This document shows, one piece after another, positions 18,885 through 27,081 of a DNA stretch of 64,000 bases; the first letter of the stretch is position 1, and the number at the start of each line of letters is the position of its first letter. The stretch is from the NCBI GenBank assembly GCA_964517605.1, contig CAZFCE010000019.1:49461-113460 (forward strand), in the 5' to 3' direction. The position numbers were made by a program, and so were the translations under genes. This DNA comes from J095 sp964517605 (GTDB taxonomy: Bacteria > Chloroflexota > Anaerolineae > 4572-78 > J111). The notes under the pieces were generated by a model, which was not told the origin of the DNA, made no database searches, and saw only the letters and a program-made list of their open reading frames with translations.

Positions 18885-18933
18885 GGGGTGTTTCTCCTTC
18901 TGGATAACCTGTCACACTGATTTGATTAAACGG

Positions 18934-19596
18934 TTACAAAATATCCTCGTGCACAATCAGCCGTTTATCGGCCAGCAGGGCATTCAAATCAAACACCACC
19001 AGCGAATCGGCGGTGATGCCCTGAATATATTCGGTGTGCGCCCCGACGTGAGTTGCCAGCGGCGGCTCAATATCCGTTTTAAAGATGGTCACTACGTCGG
19101 CCACTTCATCGGCCAAAAAGCCCACTTCCATGCGGTCAACCTCGCTGGCGGCCCCGGTGCAACTCACCACAATAATTTTGGTGTGGTCCGATAGCCCCAC
19201 TTTGGCTAACCCCAAAAAGGCCCGCAGGTCAACCACCGATAGAATGCGCCCCCTGGCGCTAAAAACGCCCGCCACAAAATCGGGGGTGCGCGGCACCCGC
19301 GTCAGTTGTTCCAGCGGATAAATTTCGCGCACGCACTCAACGTTCAGGCCGTAACGTTCGGTACCCAGTAAAAACACCAGCACATTCAGCGTATCGCCCA
19401 CCACCTCCGCCGGGGGCGTTTCGGCCAGCGCGTAGGCGCGTTCGGCCCAAATGCGGGTTAAGGTTTCGGGGTCGCGGCCTTCTTCAAACACGGGTTGCCA
19501 CAATTGGCCGGTTGGCCGCGAGCCACCATTGGGATGAGGTTTATCGGGTTGAGGCGGATTATGTTTATAAACCGGACTATTTTTTGGGTGCGCCAT
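18934..19596 (-). CDS. cheW: CheW-like adaptor protein
   Basis: A 220-residue protein with a polar N-terminal extension of about 65 residues rich in Asn, Pro and His, followed by a CheW domain. The core motifs are VLVFLLGTERYGLNVECV, REIYPLEQLTRVPRTPDF, VAGVFSARGRILSVVDLR and FLADEVADVV. It should couple the MCP to CheA. It is longer than typical CheW (about 160 residues), and the extension is unexplained. One of two CheW genes in this operon, 17 bases after cheR. GAGGAG precedes the start. Confidence 0.93.
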   Translation of the reverse strand: MAHPKNSPVYKHNPPQPDKPHPNGGSRPTGQLWQPVFEEGRDPETLTRIWAERAYALAETPPAEVVGDTLNVLVFLLGTERYGLNVECVREIYPLEQLTRVPRTPDFVAGVFSARGRILSVVDLRAFLGLAKVGLSDHTKIIVVSCTGAASEVDRMEVGFLADEVADVVTIFKTDIEPPLATHVGAHTEYIQGITADSLVVFDLNALLADKRLIVHEDIL

Positions 19597-19613
19597 GCCT
19601 GCTCCTCAGCCGT

Positions 19614-21161
19614 TTATAGTTTTTGGCGCATATTTTGCGCCGCATCCAGCAAATATTTTACGGTGATGCCATCGGCCCCCGGCACTATTACCTCCGGCGA
19701 CCAGCGTTCTAAAATTTTAATGGTGTTTTGCACGGCCCGCCGGGCCTGATCGGCCTGCGCCGACCGCAGGTACAGCACCGCCAGGTTAAAGTGATCCAGC
19801 GGCGCGCCGCGATCCAGATAAATGGCTTTTTTCAGCATTTCGATGGCCGGCTGGAGGTCGCCCTCGTTTTCATGCACCAGCGCCAGCACCCGGTAGGCCT
19901 CAACCTGCAAACGGTCCAGTTCCAGCGCGCGCCGGCAGTAGTGCCGGGCTTCGGGCCAGTTGCCCTGGTTGGCAAAAGCCCGGCCCATTAAACTGTGGGC
20001 CACCGGCTCGTTGGGTTGTTCGGCCAAAAGTTGGCGCAACCCGGCGGCGGCCTGCTCGATTTGCCCGTTTTCCAGTTGCAGCCGGGCCTGCGCCAACGCC
20101 TCGGCGGCGCTGAGTGGAACCGGCTTTTCCGGGGCGGGAGCGGCAACCGGCGGAACAACCAATCGCGGAGCCGGAGTTGGCACCGGCATCGGCGTTGGAG
20201 CCGGGGTTTCGGCAAACGGCCAAACCGCCGGCCACGGAACATACTGGCGCGTTTTTTGGTAAAGCAGCGTATTAGAAAAAGTTTGCGCCTTAAAATCGCG
20301 GTACACCAGCAGCGACGGCTCGGAATGGCCCACCGCCAGCCAGCCGCCATCAACCAGCGTGTGATAAAACTGCTTAATCACCTGGCGGGTTGTCGCCTCG
20401 GTAAAGTAGATGGTTACGTTGCGGCACAAAATCAAATCCATGCTAACCGTGTTGTTATCAATAACCGGGTAGGGGTCGGCAATGAGGTTGAGCGGCGCAA
20501 ACGTAACCATGCTGCGGATATCGCCGGCCAATTGATAGCGGGTAACCGAGTGCGTTGTTTCGGTAAAATAGCGGGGCCGCAGTTGTTTGGCCCGCGCCTC
20601 ACGGAACGACCACTCCGAGTAGACGGCTTTTTTGGCCCGCGCCAGCGCATCGTGGTTAATGTCGGTGGCCAAAATCAAAATGTACCAGTTGGCAATATCG
20701 GGCAGTAGCTCTTTTAACAAAATGGCCACCGAATATGGCTCTTCGCCCGAAGCGCAACCGGCGCTCCAAATTCGCAACTGGGGCCGAATGCCCAAGCCGG
20801 CGGCGGCGGCCCGTTTTTGCTGGATTAACAGCGGCAACACGTGGTTAGTCAGCGCGTTAAACTGGGCCTCATCTCTAAAGAAATAGGTTTCACCCACGGT
20901 GAGCACGTTAACCAGTTGGTCTAAATCGCGGCAGCCTTCGGGTTGGGTTAACCGCCGAAAATAGTCGTTCAGGTTGTAAACGCCGTTTTCGGGCAATATT
21001 GATGATTTGGGCAACGCCTTGGCCAGCCCCAATTCCAAGTCAATCTGTTTTTTATCGGAAAAATACAGGCCGCTATGCTCCAGAATCAAATCCCGAAAAC
21101 GCAGAAAGTCCGCATAATTTAAAGAGAAGGTAGCCGCCGGATTAGCCCGATCAGGTGACAT
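19614..21161 (-). CDS. cheR: Chemotaxis protein methyltransferase CheR with C-terminal TPR domain
   Basis: Numbering from ATG 21161 (515 residues), an N-terminal CheR helical domain is followed by an SAM-dependent methyltransferase domain with IWSAGCASGEEPYSVAILL (about 125-145) and DLILCRNVTIYF. A Pro/Ala-rich linker (about 315-355) and three to four TPR units (about 360-490, e.g. AEALAQARLQLENGQ and HYCRRALELDRLQVEAYRVL) follow. It methylates receptor glutamates. CheR-TPR fusions are typical of systems where methylation is controlled by protein partners, as in Myxococcus Frz-type systems. An in-frame start further upstream would overlap cheW; AAGGA 9 bases before 21161 supports the start given. 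Confidence 0.94.
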   Translation of the reverse strand: MSPDRANPAATFSLNYADFLRFRDLILEHSGLYFSDKKQIDLELGLAKALPKSSILPENGVYNLNDYFRRLTQPEGCRDLDQLVNVLTVGETYFFRDEAQFNALTNHVLPLLIQQKRAAAAGLGIRPQLRIWSAGCASGEEPYSVAILLKELLPDIANWYILILATDINHDALARAKKAVYSEWSFREARAKQLRPRYFTETTHSVTRYQLAGDIRSMVTFAPLNLIADPYPVIDNNTVSMDLILCRNVTIYFTEATTRQVIKQFYHTLVDGGWLAVGHSEPSLLVYRDFKAQTFSNTLLYQKTRQYVPWPAVWPFAETPAPTPMPVPTPAPRLVVPPVAAPAPEKPVPLSAAEALAQARLQLENGQIEQAAAGLRQLLAEQPNEPVAHSLMGRAFANQGNWPEARHYCRRALELDRLQVEAYRVLALVHENEGDLQPAIEMLKKAIYLDRGAPLDHFNLAVLYLRSAQADQARRAVQNTIKILERWSPEVIVPGADGITVKYLLDAAQNMRQKL

Positions 21162-21166
21162 AGCGG

Positions 21167-21676
21167 TTATCCTTCTACCGGCGAGGTGGGCGCGGGCTGC
21201 CACAACGCCGGCAGGTTGAGCAGCAAAATCATCTGGCGATCCATTTTTACCAGCCCCAACAGGCACGATCCCCGCGTTGAGGCATCGCCGGGTATAACGG
21301 TGGCGGCTTCTACCGCGCTGCCGGTGGTGGCTATGACCTGCTGCACGCCATCAACCACCAGCCCCAAAAACCGAGCCGGCTCGCCGGGGCCGGCGGCATT
21401 CACCAGCACAATGGGGGTGCGCAGCCCGTACACCGGTTTTAACACGCCAAAGCGCAGGCGCAAATCCATTACCGGCACGGCCTGCCCGTGCAAATTGATA
21501 ATCCCCTGGATATTGGGCGGCGCGTCGGGCAACGGCGTAATCGTGACCATTTCGATAATTCTGATGATTTTGGCCACCGGGATGCCATAAAGTTGGCCCG
21601 CCACCGTAAACGTGAGCAAATTTAATTGCGCCGGGGCGGTTGGTGGTAATTGGGCAAGGTTTGGCTGAGTTGGCAT
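21167..21676 (-). CDS. cheW: CheW-like adaptor protein (second copy)
   Basis: A 169-residue CheW of normal length, with LLTFTVAGQLYGIPVAKI, LPDAPPNIQGIINLHGQAVPV and VDLRLRF-type (MDLRLRFGV) motifs. It differs clearly from the CheW encoded at 18934-19596, so the two may serve different arrays, or one may act with CheR. It ends 5 bases before the cheR start and follows the receiver-like gene by 17 bases, which supports one transcript. Confidence 0.93.
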   Translation of the reverse strand: MPTQPNLAQLPPTAPAQLNLLTFTVAGQLYGIPVAKIIRIIEMVTITPLPDAPPNIQGIINLHGQAVPVMDLRLRFGVLKPVYGLRTPIVLVNAAGPGEPARFLGLVVDGVQQVIATTGSAVEAATVIPGDASTRGSCLLGLVKMDRQMILLLNLPALWQPAPTSPVEG

Positions 21677-21693
21677 AAGCGCGTTCCTTTAAG

Positions 21694-22077
21694 TTAAATC
21701 TGTTCGGGCAGGAGTAAATGGTCAATAGTGGCCGAAAATGTAGCCGAGGGAAAGCCGGCCAACAGCACGCTATCCGCGCCGGCGGCTTTGGCCTGCCACC
21801 ATTCTTCCATGTTGTCCACCAAAACCACCGACCGGGTTTGCGGGCAACGGTCTTTGGTGGCCGCCAGCAATGTTTCTACCCGGTTCATGGGCAAGTTTGA
21901 GCCTAATAACAACAGGTTGGGGCTGTGCTCAACCACCAACGATAACGCCTTGTACATATCATCGGTTTGGTCAACCAGGGTAAGGTAGGTGATGGTTCTA
22001 AGCAGGGCCTTTAAGCTATCGCACAGGCGACCAGGATGTGCCACCAAAAGCGCAGAGATATTTGCCGGCTGGGCCAT
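21694..22077 (-). CDS. Receiver-like protein lacking the phosphoacceptor Asp (pseudo-receiver), first gene of the operon
   Basis: A 127-residue protein with the length and alternating strand/helix pattern of a NarL-type receiver domain. The acidic pair at the start is replaced by LVAHPGR, and the phosphoacceptor position reads LLLLGSNLP instead of LLLLDxxLP. Phosphorylation is therefore not expected. A remnant VVLVDN and a GADSVLL motif (for GAxGYLLK) remain. I chose the ATG at 22077, preceded by AAAGGA, over one ten codons upstream. It may be a phosphorylation-independent adaptor. A divergent receiver is the best match I can give. Confidence 0.75.
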   Translation of the reverse strand: MAQPANISALLVAHPGRLCDSLKALLRTITYLTLVDQTDDMYKALSLVVEHSPNLLLLGSNLPMNRVETLLAATKDRCPQTRSVVLVDNMEEWWQAKAAGADSVLLAGFPSATFSATIDHLLLPEQI

Positions 22078-22126
22078 AAGTGGTTGTCCTTTATCTGGCG
22101 CAAACATAGCGCAGGGTAAAAATCTG

Positions 22127-22153
22127 GTTATATTTTAACAACTTCAACGGCAA
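22127..22153 (-). promoter_or_regulatory. Possible promoter of the chemosensory operon
   Basis: Read on the minus strand, TTGCCG (22153-22148) and TATAAC (22132-22127) are separated by 15 bases in an AT-rich stretch, about 50 bases before the first start at 22077. The spacing is shorter than ideal, so this is weakly supported. Confidence 0.3.
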
Positions 22154-22221
22154 ATTAAATCGCCCGGATAAAGAAAATGTCCTATGGGAATAAGGTATAT
22201 TTACCGGGGGCCAGCACCCAA

Positions 22222-22269
22222 AAACAGCGACAGGCTCTACCACATTTGTGGTAGAGCCTGTCGCTGTTT
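22222..22269 (-). terminator. Perfect 23-bp hairpin after the response regulator gene
   Basis: Arms at 22222-22244 and 22247-22269 are perfectly complementary around a 2-base loop; the arm ends are AAACAGCGACAGG and CCTGTCGCTGTTT. It lies 30 bases beyond the stop of the NarL-type regulator and before the chemosensory operon, so it probably separates the two transcripts. It may equally be a dispersed palindromic repeat used as a terminator. Confidence 0.7.
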
Positions 22270-22298
22270 CTCACCAAAATGTTGAATGCTACCGGCGT

Positions 22299-22958
22299 TT
22301 ATTCATCCAGCGAGGTTAACCCCTCCCGTAGCGCGTACAGGGCGGCCTGGGTGCGGTTGGCCAGGTGCAATTTTTCCATAATGTTACGCACATGGGTGCG
22401 CACCGTCCACTCGCTGATGACCAGTTGCTCGGTGATTTCCTGGTTGGTTAGCCCACGCGCCACCAGTTTTAGCACCTCCGCCTCGCGGCTGGTCAGGGGT
22501 AGTTCGGTGGGAGGCAGGTTGGTGGGCTGGCTAAACTCGTTAATCAGTTTGCGGGCAATGGTGGGATGCAGCGATGAAGCCCCGGCGTACACGTTGCGAA
22601 TGGCCTCAATCAGCTCCTCCGGCGATGAATCCTTAAGCAGATAGCCCAGCGCCCCGGCCTTGATGGCCGGAAAAACCTTTTCATCCTCGGCAAAACTGGT
22701 CAGCACCAAAATCCGCGCCGTTGGAACTTCGCGTTTAATGGCGGTAATGGTTTCCAGCCCGTCCATTTTGGGCATGACCATATCCAGCAAAATTACATCG
22801 GGCTGCAAGGCTTTAACCTGGACCAGCGCCTCTAGCCCGTTGGCCGCCTCGCCAACGGGGGTCATGCCGGCTTCGCTGGTGATCAGCGTGCGCAACCCCC
22901 GCCGCACCACCGGATGGTCATCCACAATCAGCACCTTAATGTCAAGTTCGGTTGTCAT
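22299..22958 (-). CDS. NarL/FixJ-family response regulator
   Basis: A 219-residue regulator. The receiver domain has the acidic pair VDDHP (12-16), phosphoacceptor Asp59 (VILLDMVMPKMDG) and Lys in YLLKDSSPEEL. A LuxR-type HTH occupies about 152-210 (LTSREAEVLKLVARGLTNQE, VRTHVRNIMEKL). The frame is open far upstream, but the start at 22958 is preceded by GGGAG and matches family length. It overlaps the 3' end of the histidine kinase gene by 17 bases, so the two are translationally coupled. The target genes are unknown. Confidence 0.94.
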   Translation of the reverse strand: MTTELDIKVLIVDDHPVVRRGLRTLITSEAGMTPVGEAANGLEALVQVKALQPDVILLDMVMPKMDGLETITAIKREVPTARILVLTSFAEDEKVFPAIKAGALGYLLKDSSPEELIEAIRNVYAGASSLHPTIARKLINEFSQPTNLPPTELPLTSREAEVLKLVARGLTNQEITEQLVISEWTVRTHVRNIMEKLHLANRTQAALYALREGLTSLDE

Positions 22959-25188
22959 CGTTTGTTTCTCCCTGGCAACTGATTCTAAGTTGCACCTCGG
23001 TGCCCTGGCCGGGCGTTGAGGTAATATTGATGATGCCGCCCATTTGGCCGGCCCGTTTTTGCAGGCTGAGCAGCCCCATGCCGCCGGTATCGTTGAGGGT
23101 GGCAGGGTCAAACCCAATGCCGTTATCGGTAACATCCAGCCCCACAAAACTATCGTTGGCATAAATTTTAATGACCACCTGGCTGGCTGCCGCATGTTTT
23201 AACGAGTTATTCAACGCTTCCAGCGCAATGCGGTACATGCCTTCCTCTATCCGCGCCGGCAACTGGGTAGAGGTTTCAACCAGCAGCCGGGTTTGCACCC
23301 CGGAACGGCCCTCAACCGCATCGAGCCGTTGTTGCAACGCGCCCACCAGCCCCACCTGTTCCAGCACCGTGGGGCGCAACTCGTGCACCAGCAGCCGCAT
23401 TTCTTTTAAAGCTTGCTGGGCAATTCCGCCCAAATCGCCTAAATACGTTTCTACATTTTCCAAATTACCGGCGCGAGCCAACCGCTGCCCGCCGCCGGCC
23501 AACAGCGTAAGGCTGTACAACGATTGCGTCACCGAATCGTGCAGTTCATGGGCCAGGCGTTCCCGCTCTTCCATTACGGCGGCGCGTTCGGCCTGGTAGC
23601 GCAGCCGGGCGTTTTCAACCATCACCCCCACCTGGTCAGCAATCGAGGCCAACAGCGCCGTTTCTTCAATGCCAAACTGGTCGGCAACGGCGCGGATAAC
23701 GCTGAGCACGCCAATAGTTTGGCCGGTAGCCCGAATGGGCGCGCCGGCATAAGTGTGGCTGTTGTTGCCATCGGCATGAAAATAGGCGTCAATATCCGGG
23801 ATGAGCAGCGGCTCGCCGTGTTGCAGCACCCAGTTGGTTAAGGCGTAAATGGATGGCGCGGGTGCGGCATCATCAGCTTTGGGAACCCCGGTTTTTTGTT
23901 GAGCCGCCAGTTTTAAAGTATCGCCGGGGTGATCCAGCAAATAAATGTAGCCCTCCTGGCACTGCATGGCCAATAGCGACCGCTCCAGCGATAACGCCAG
24001 CATGGTTTCCAGTTTAAGCGATTGGCTGCCCACCGCAGTCACTTCGTACAACGCCGAAAGCTCGCGGGTGCGGTCCTTGACCCGCTGCTCCAGTTCATCA
24101 TTAAGCTGCCGGATCTGCGCCTCAACCTGCTTTTGCTTGGTGATGTCGCTCACCACCCCGTAAATCAGCAGCGAAGTATGCTCGCGTTTAATCCGGGCGC
24201 TGTCTCTAACCCACACCACACCGCCATCGGCGCGCACCAGCCGGTATTCAACCTGGCTGTTGTGCCCGGCAATCAAGTCGGCCATTTGATGCCGGCCAAT
24301 GTGCCGGTCGTCCGGGTGGATAACCGTATTGGCCCAAAAATTCCAATCGCTGGCAAATTGCCAGCTTGGATAGCCGGTTAACGCCTCAATGTGCGGAGTT
24401 AAGTAGCGGTTGAGCCGCCGCCCATCGGCGGTGATTTCGGTCACATAAATATGGTCGCTGATTGAAACAATAACCTGGCCAAAACGCTCTTCGCTTTCGC
24501 GGAGCGCCTGCTCGGCCTCAATCCGCTGGGTAATATCCTCTTTTACCGCCACAAAATGGGTAATTTCGCCGGCCTTGTTTTTAATGGCCGAAATTGAAGC
24601 CGATTCCCAGTACAGTTCGCCATCTTTCTTTTTATTATGAAACAACCCGCGCCATTCTTCGCCGGCGGTGATGGTTTGCCACAACTGCCGGTATTCGCTG
24701 GCCGGCGTTTCGCCGGATTTTAAAATCCGGGGGTTTTTGCCCAGCACCTCGTTTAAGGTGTAGCCTGTAACTCTGGTAAATTTGGGGTTAACGTATTCAA
24801 TGCAGCCCAGCGTATCGGTAATAACCACCAGGCTGGGGCTTTGTTCGATGGCGTAAGAAAATTTGCGCAAACTTTCGGCGCGGGCGGCATGCTCCACCAG
24901 TTGTTGTTGAAAGGCGTTGCGCAGCCGGGTGTTTTCGGTGGTTACGGCCAGCAGGGTGAGGTTAGATTCGCGCTGCCGGAAAAACTGCCAGCCAATCACC
25001 AGGCTGGCCAGCAACACCAGCCCGCAAAAAACTATCCGCATCAACAAATGCGGCGGCGAGACATCAAACAGCACCTCGGCTATGGAACTGTTATCAACCA
25101 GCAGGTAATCCACGCCGCTGTCAATAAACCACATCAGCCCGCCGGCTAGGATTGCAATTAAAATTATACGGAGTTTAGTATTAACCAT
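22942..25188 (-). CDS. NarX-type hybrid-sensing histidine kinase (2 TM, PAS-PAS-GAF, HisKA_3, HATPase)
   Basis: A 748-residue membrane kinase. Two N-terminal helices (about 7-28 and 49-70) enclose a short loop. A coiled segment leads to PAS domain 1 (about 108-225; EYVNPKFTRVTGYTLNEVLG and a PAC motif), PAS domain 2 (about 235-360) and a GAF domain (about 390-530). The dimerisation/phosphoacceptor domain has His550 in LAHELHDSVTQ. The HATPase domain contains VTDNGIGFD and GGMGLLSLQKRA. The kinase should phosphorylate the NarL-type regulator whose start it overlaps. The PAS and GAF domains point to redox, gas or small-molecule sensing, but no ligand residue can be assigned. Confidence 0.95.
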   Translation of the reverse strand: MVNTKLRIILIAILAGGLMWFIDSGVDYLLVDNSSIAEVLFDVSPPHLLMRIVFCGLVLLASLVIGWQFFRQRESNLTLLAVTTENTRLRNAFQQQLVEHAARAESLRKFSYAIEQSPSLVVITDTLGCIEYVNPKFTRVTGYTLNEVLGKNPRILKSGETPASEYRQLWQTITAGEEWRGLFHNKKKDGELYWESASISAIKNKAGEITHFVAVKEDITQRIEAEQALRESEERFGQVIVSISDHIYVTEITADGRRLNRYLTPHIEALTGYPSWQFASDWNFWANTVIHPDDRHIGRHQMADLIAGHNSQVEYRLVRADGGVVWVRDSARIKREHTSLLIYGVVSDITKQKQVEAQIRQLNDELEQRVKDRTRELSALYEVTAVGSQSLKLETMLALSLERSLLAMQCQEGYIYLLDHPGDTLKLAAQQKTGVPKADDAAPAPSIYALTNWVLQHGEPLLIPDIDAYFHADGNNSHTYAGAPIRATGQTIGVLSVIRAVADQFGIEETALLASIADQVGVMVENARLRYQAERAAVMEERERLAHELHDSVTQSLYSLTLLAGGGQRLARAGNLENVETYLGDLGGIAQQALKEMRLLVHELRPTVLEQVGLVGALQQRLDAVEGRSGVQTRLLVETSTQLPARIEEGMYRIALEALNNSLKHAAASQVVIKIYANDSFVGLDVTDNGIGFDPATLNDTGGMGLLSLQKRAGQMGGIINITSTPGQGTEVQLRISCQGETNDDNRT

Positions 25189-25385
25189 TTAGCTCATCTG
25201 GCCGCCGGAAAAATCAACCTGACCCCAAAGCCAAAATTAGTGTAACATAATTTGGGGGTTAACGACAACTACAAAATTTTTATGTTAACTGCCCACCGGG
25301 CGTTTTTGGCGATTGCGTATTCATCCCGGTTTAGAGTACAATAACCCTCAAGCCGGTTTTCAATCCACAGGGGCGGTAAAAACCC

Positions 25386-26330
25386 ATGAATTATCCGCAA
25401 GATTTTTATGATGACTTTAACAGTTATCTTGATAACGAATGGCTGTGCCCGTATTGCGTGGCCCCCACGCACCCCAAAGACAAAACCTGCCCGCAGTGCA
25501 ACCAACCGCTCCTGATGACATCGCGGGTGAGTGTGGAGCGGTCGGCGTGGTTGTGGCGCGGCATTTTTTTGCAAACCGGTATCATCCTGCTGCTGCTGTC
25601 GCTGTGGTCGGTTTCATATATATTAACGCTGCGCTACAACCGCATTTTTGACGCGCTGGCGATGTTGCCGCTGTACCTGGGGCTGCCGGTTGCGGTTTCC
25701 GCCGAAGTTACCAGCCGGGCGCTGGCGGTCTATCCGCGCTGGATATTTTGGGGATTTGCCGGCGCGGCGTTGCTGTCGCTGGGGTTGATGGGGCTGCTCT
25801 ATTTTAGGGTAAAACACGGCAACACCGTTTATTTTGTGTGCGCCAGCGTGCTGCTGGGCACAGGCTTGCTGCTGCTGATTTTCTTTCGCGCTTCCGGGTG
25901 GCTAACGGCGCTGGGCGTGCTGGCTTTTTTTCTGGGCGCGGCCCAAATGCTGGTCACCATGAATTTGTGGAACGATTTTAAGTTCAAAACCGAGCGGCTG
26001 CGGCTGGTCATCGAAGGTGGCGTAAAAACGCACGCTTCGTTTTACCTGGCCGGGCGCAAATACGCCGAACTGGGCATGTGGGGGCTGGCGGCCCTCCACT
26101 ACCGCCGGGCGGTGGGCCAAAAAGAGCGCAACACGGTGTATCACCTGGCGCTGGCGGTGGCCTATGGCCAGTTGGGGCGGTTTGACCTGGCCGAAAAATC
26201 GCTGGATATCGCCGAAAAACTGGACCCCGACTCGCCGGAAATCTGGCAGTTGCGCAAAAAAATAAATGCCGCCAAATTAAACCGCCCGCCGGCCAAAAAA
26301 AAGCCGTCGCCGCCGGCCAATCAGCCCTAA
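25386..26330 (+). CDS. Zinc-ribbon, multi-TM protein with C-terminal TPR-like repeats
   Basis: A 314-residue protein. A zinc ribbon (WLCPYC...TCPQCNQP, about 19-40) precedes about five transmembrane helices (about 57-80, 95-110, 118-137, 148-165, 170-195). A cytoplasmic segment with two TPR-like units follows (about 225-290; YRRAVGQKERNTVYHLALAV and FDLAEKSLDIAEKLDPDS). The last 20 residues are Lys/Pro-rich. No family name can be given. The layout suggests a membrane scaffold. It is divergent from the histidine kinase gene and followed after 54 bases by a methyltransferase gene. Confidence 0.82.
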   Translation: MNYPQDFYDDFNSYLDNEWLCPYCVAPTHPKDKTCPQCNQPLLMTSRVSVERSAWLWRGIFLQTGIILLLLSLWSVSYILTLRYNRIFDALAMLPLYLGLPVAVSAEVTSRALAVYPRWIFWGFAGAALLSLGLMGLLYFRVKHGNTVYFVCASVLLGTGLLLLIFFRASGWLTALGVLAFFLGAAQMLVTMNLWNDFKFKTERLRLVIEGGVKTHASFYLAGRKYAELGMWGLAALHYRRAVGQKERNTVYHLALAVAYGQLGRFDLAEKSLDIAEKLDPDSPEIWQLRKKINAAKLNRPPAKKKPSPPANQP

Positions 26331-26384
26331 AACAACCGTAAACTAACATTTTGCGGCCATTGCTGGCCGCCTCAGGTGAGGCTC

Positions 26385-27080
26385 ATGGATCATTTTATTG
26401 ATATTTACCAACACCACGCCGACCGTTACCACCAAATGATCGAACCGGAAGACGCCGACCGTAACTTAATCCCGGCGCTCCGCCAATTTGCGCCGCTAAC
26501 CGGCCAGCGCGTGCTCGATTTGGGCAGCGGCACCGGTCGCCTGCCGCTACTGCTGGCCGACCAAACCGCGCAGATGGTTTGCCTGGATTTGCACAGCGCC
26601 ATGCTCCGCGAACACCAGCAGCAGCGCCGGGCGCGGGGCGGGCAATGGGGCTTGCTGCAAGCCGATATGCGCCGGCTGCCGCTGCCATCCGCCGCGTTTG
26701 ATGCCGTGACCGCCGGCTGGGCGCTGGGCCATTTTGTGGGCTGGTATCCCGATTGCCGGCCCGAAATGACTCTGGTGCTGCGTGAAATGGAGCGGGTAAC
26801 GCGCCCCGGCGGCGCGATCATCATTTTAGAAACGCTCGGCACGGGCAGCCTTACCCCGGCCCCGCCCACCGCCGGGCTGGCGCAATATTATGCCTGGCTG
26901 GAGAACGACTGGGGCTTTACCCGGCGCGAAATCCAGACGGATTATCAGTTTGCCAGCGTGGCTGAAGCCGTGGCCAAAACCGAGTTCTTTTTTGGGGCGG
27001 AGTTGGCCGCGCAGGTGCGGGCCAATAACTGGGCGCGATTGCCGGAGTGGACCGGCGTGTGGGGCAAAACAGTCCGTTGA
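26385..27080 (+). CDS. Class I SAM-dependent methyltransferase
   Basis: A protein of about 231 residues. Motif I is VLDLGSGTGRLPLLLA (about 43-58), motif II ends in VCLDLH, and the later motifs are LLQADMRRLPLPSAAFDAVT and VLREMERVTRPGGAIIILE, all typical of the methyltransferase-11 fold. The substrate is unknown. A GTG lies 9 bases upstream, but AGGTGAGG immediately precedes the ATG at 26385, so I prefer that start. It converges on hemA with one base between the stops. Conserved pairing with heme biosynthesis cannot be claimed from one genome. Confidence 0.87.
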   Translation: MDHFIDIYQHHADRYHQMIEPEDADRNLIPALRQFAPLTGQRVLDLGSGTGRLPLLLADQTAQMVCLDLHSAMLREHQQQRRARGGQWGLLQADMRRLPLPSAAFDAVTAGWALGHFVGWYPDCRPEMTLVLREMERVTRPGGAIIILETLGTGSLTPAPPTAGLAQYYAWLENDWGFTRREIQTDYQFASVAEAVAKTEFFFGAELAAQVRANNWARLPEWTGVWGKTVR

Positions 27081-27081
27081 G

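Noticed and set aside
22959..23195. N-terminal extension of the NarL-type regulator
   Set aside because: The extension is antisense-like sequence inside the kinase gene; the internal start at 22958 has GGGAG and matches the normal family length.
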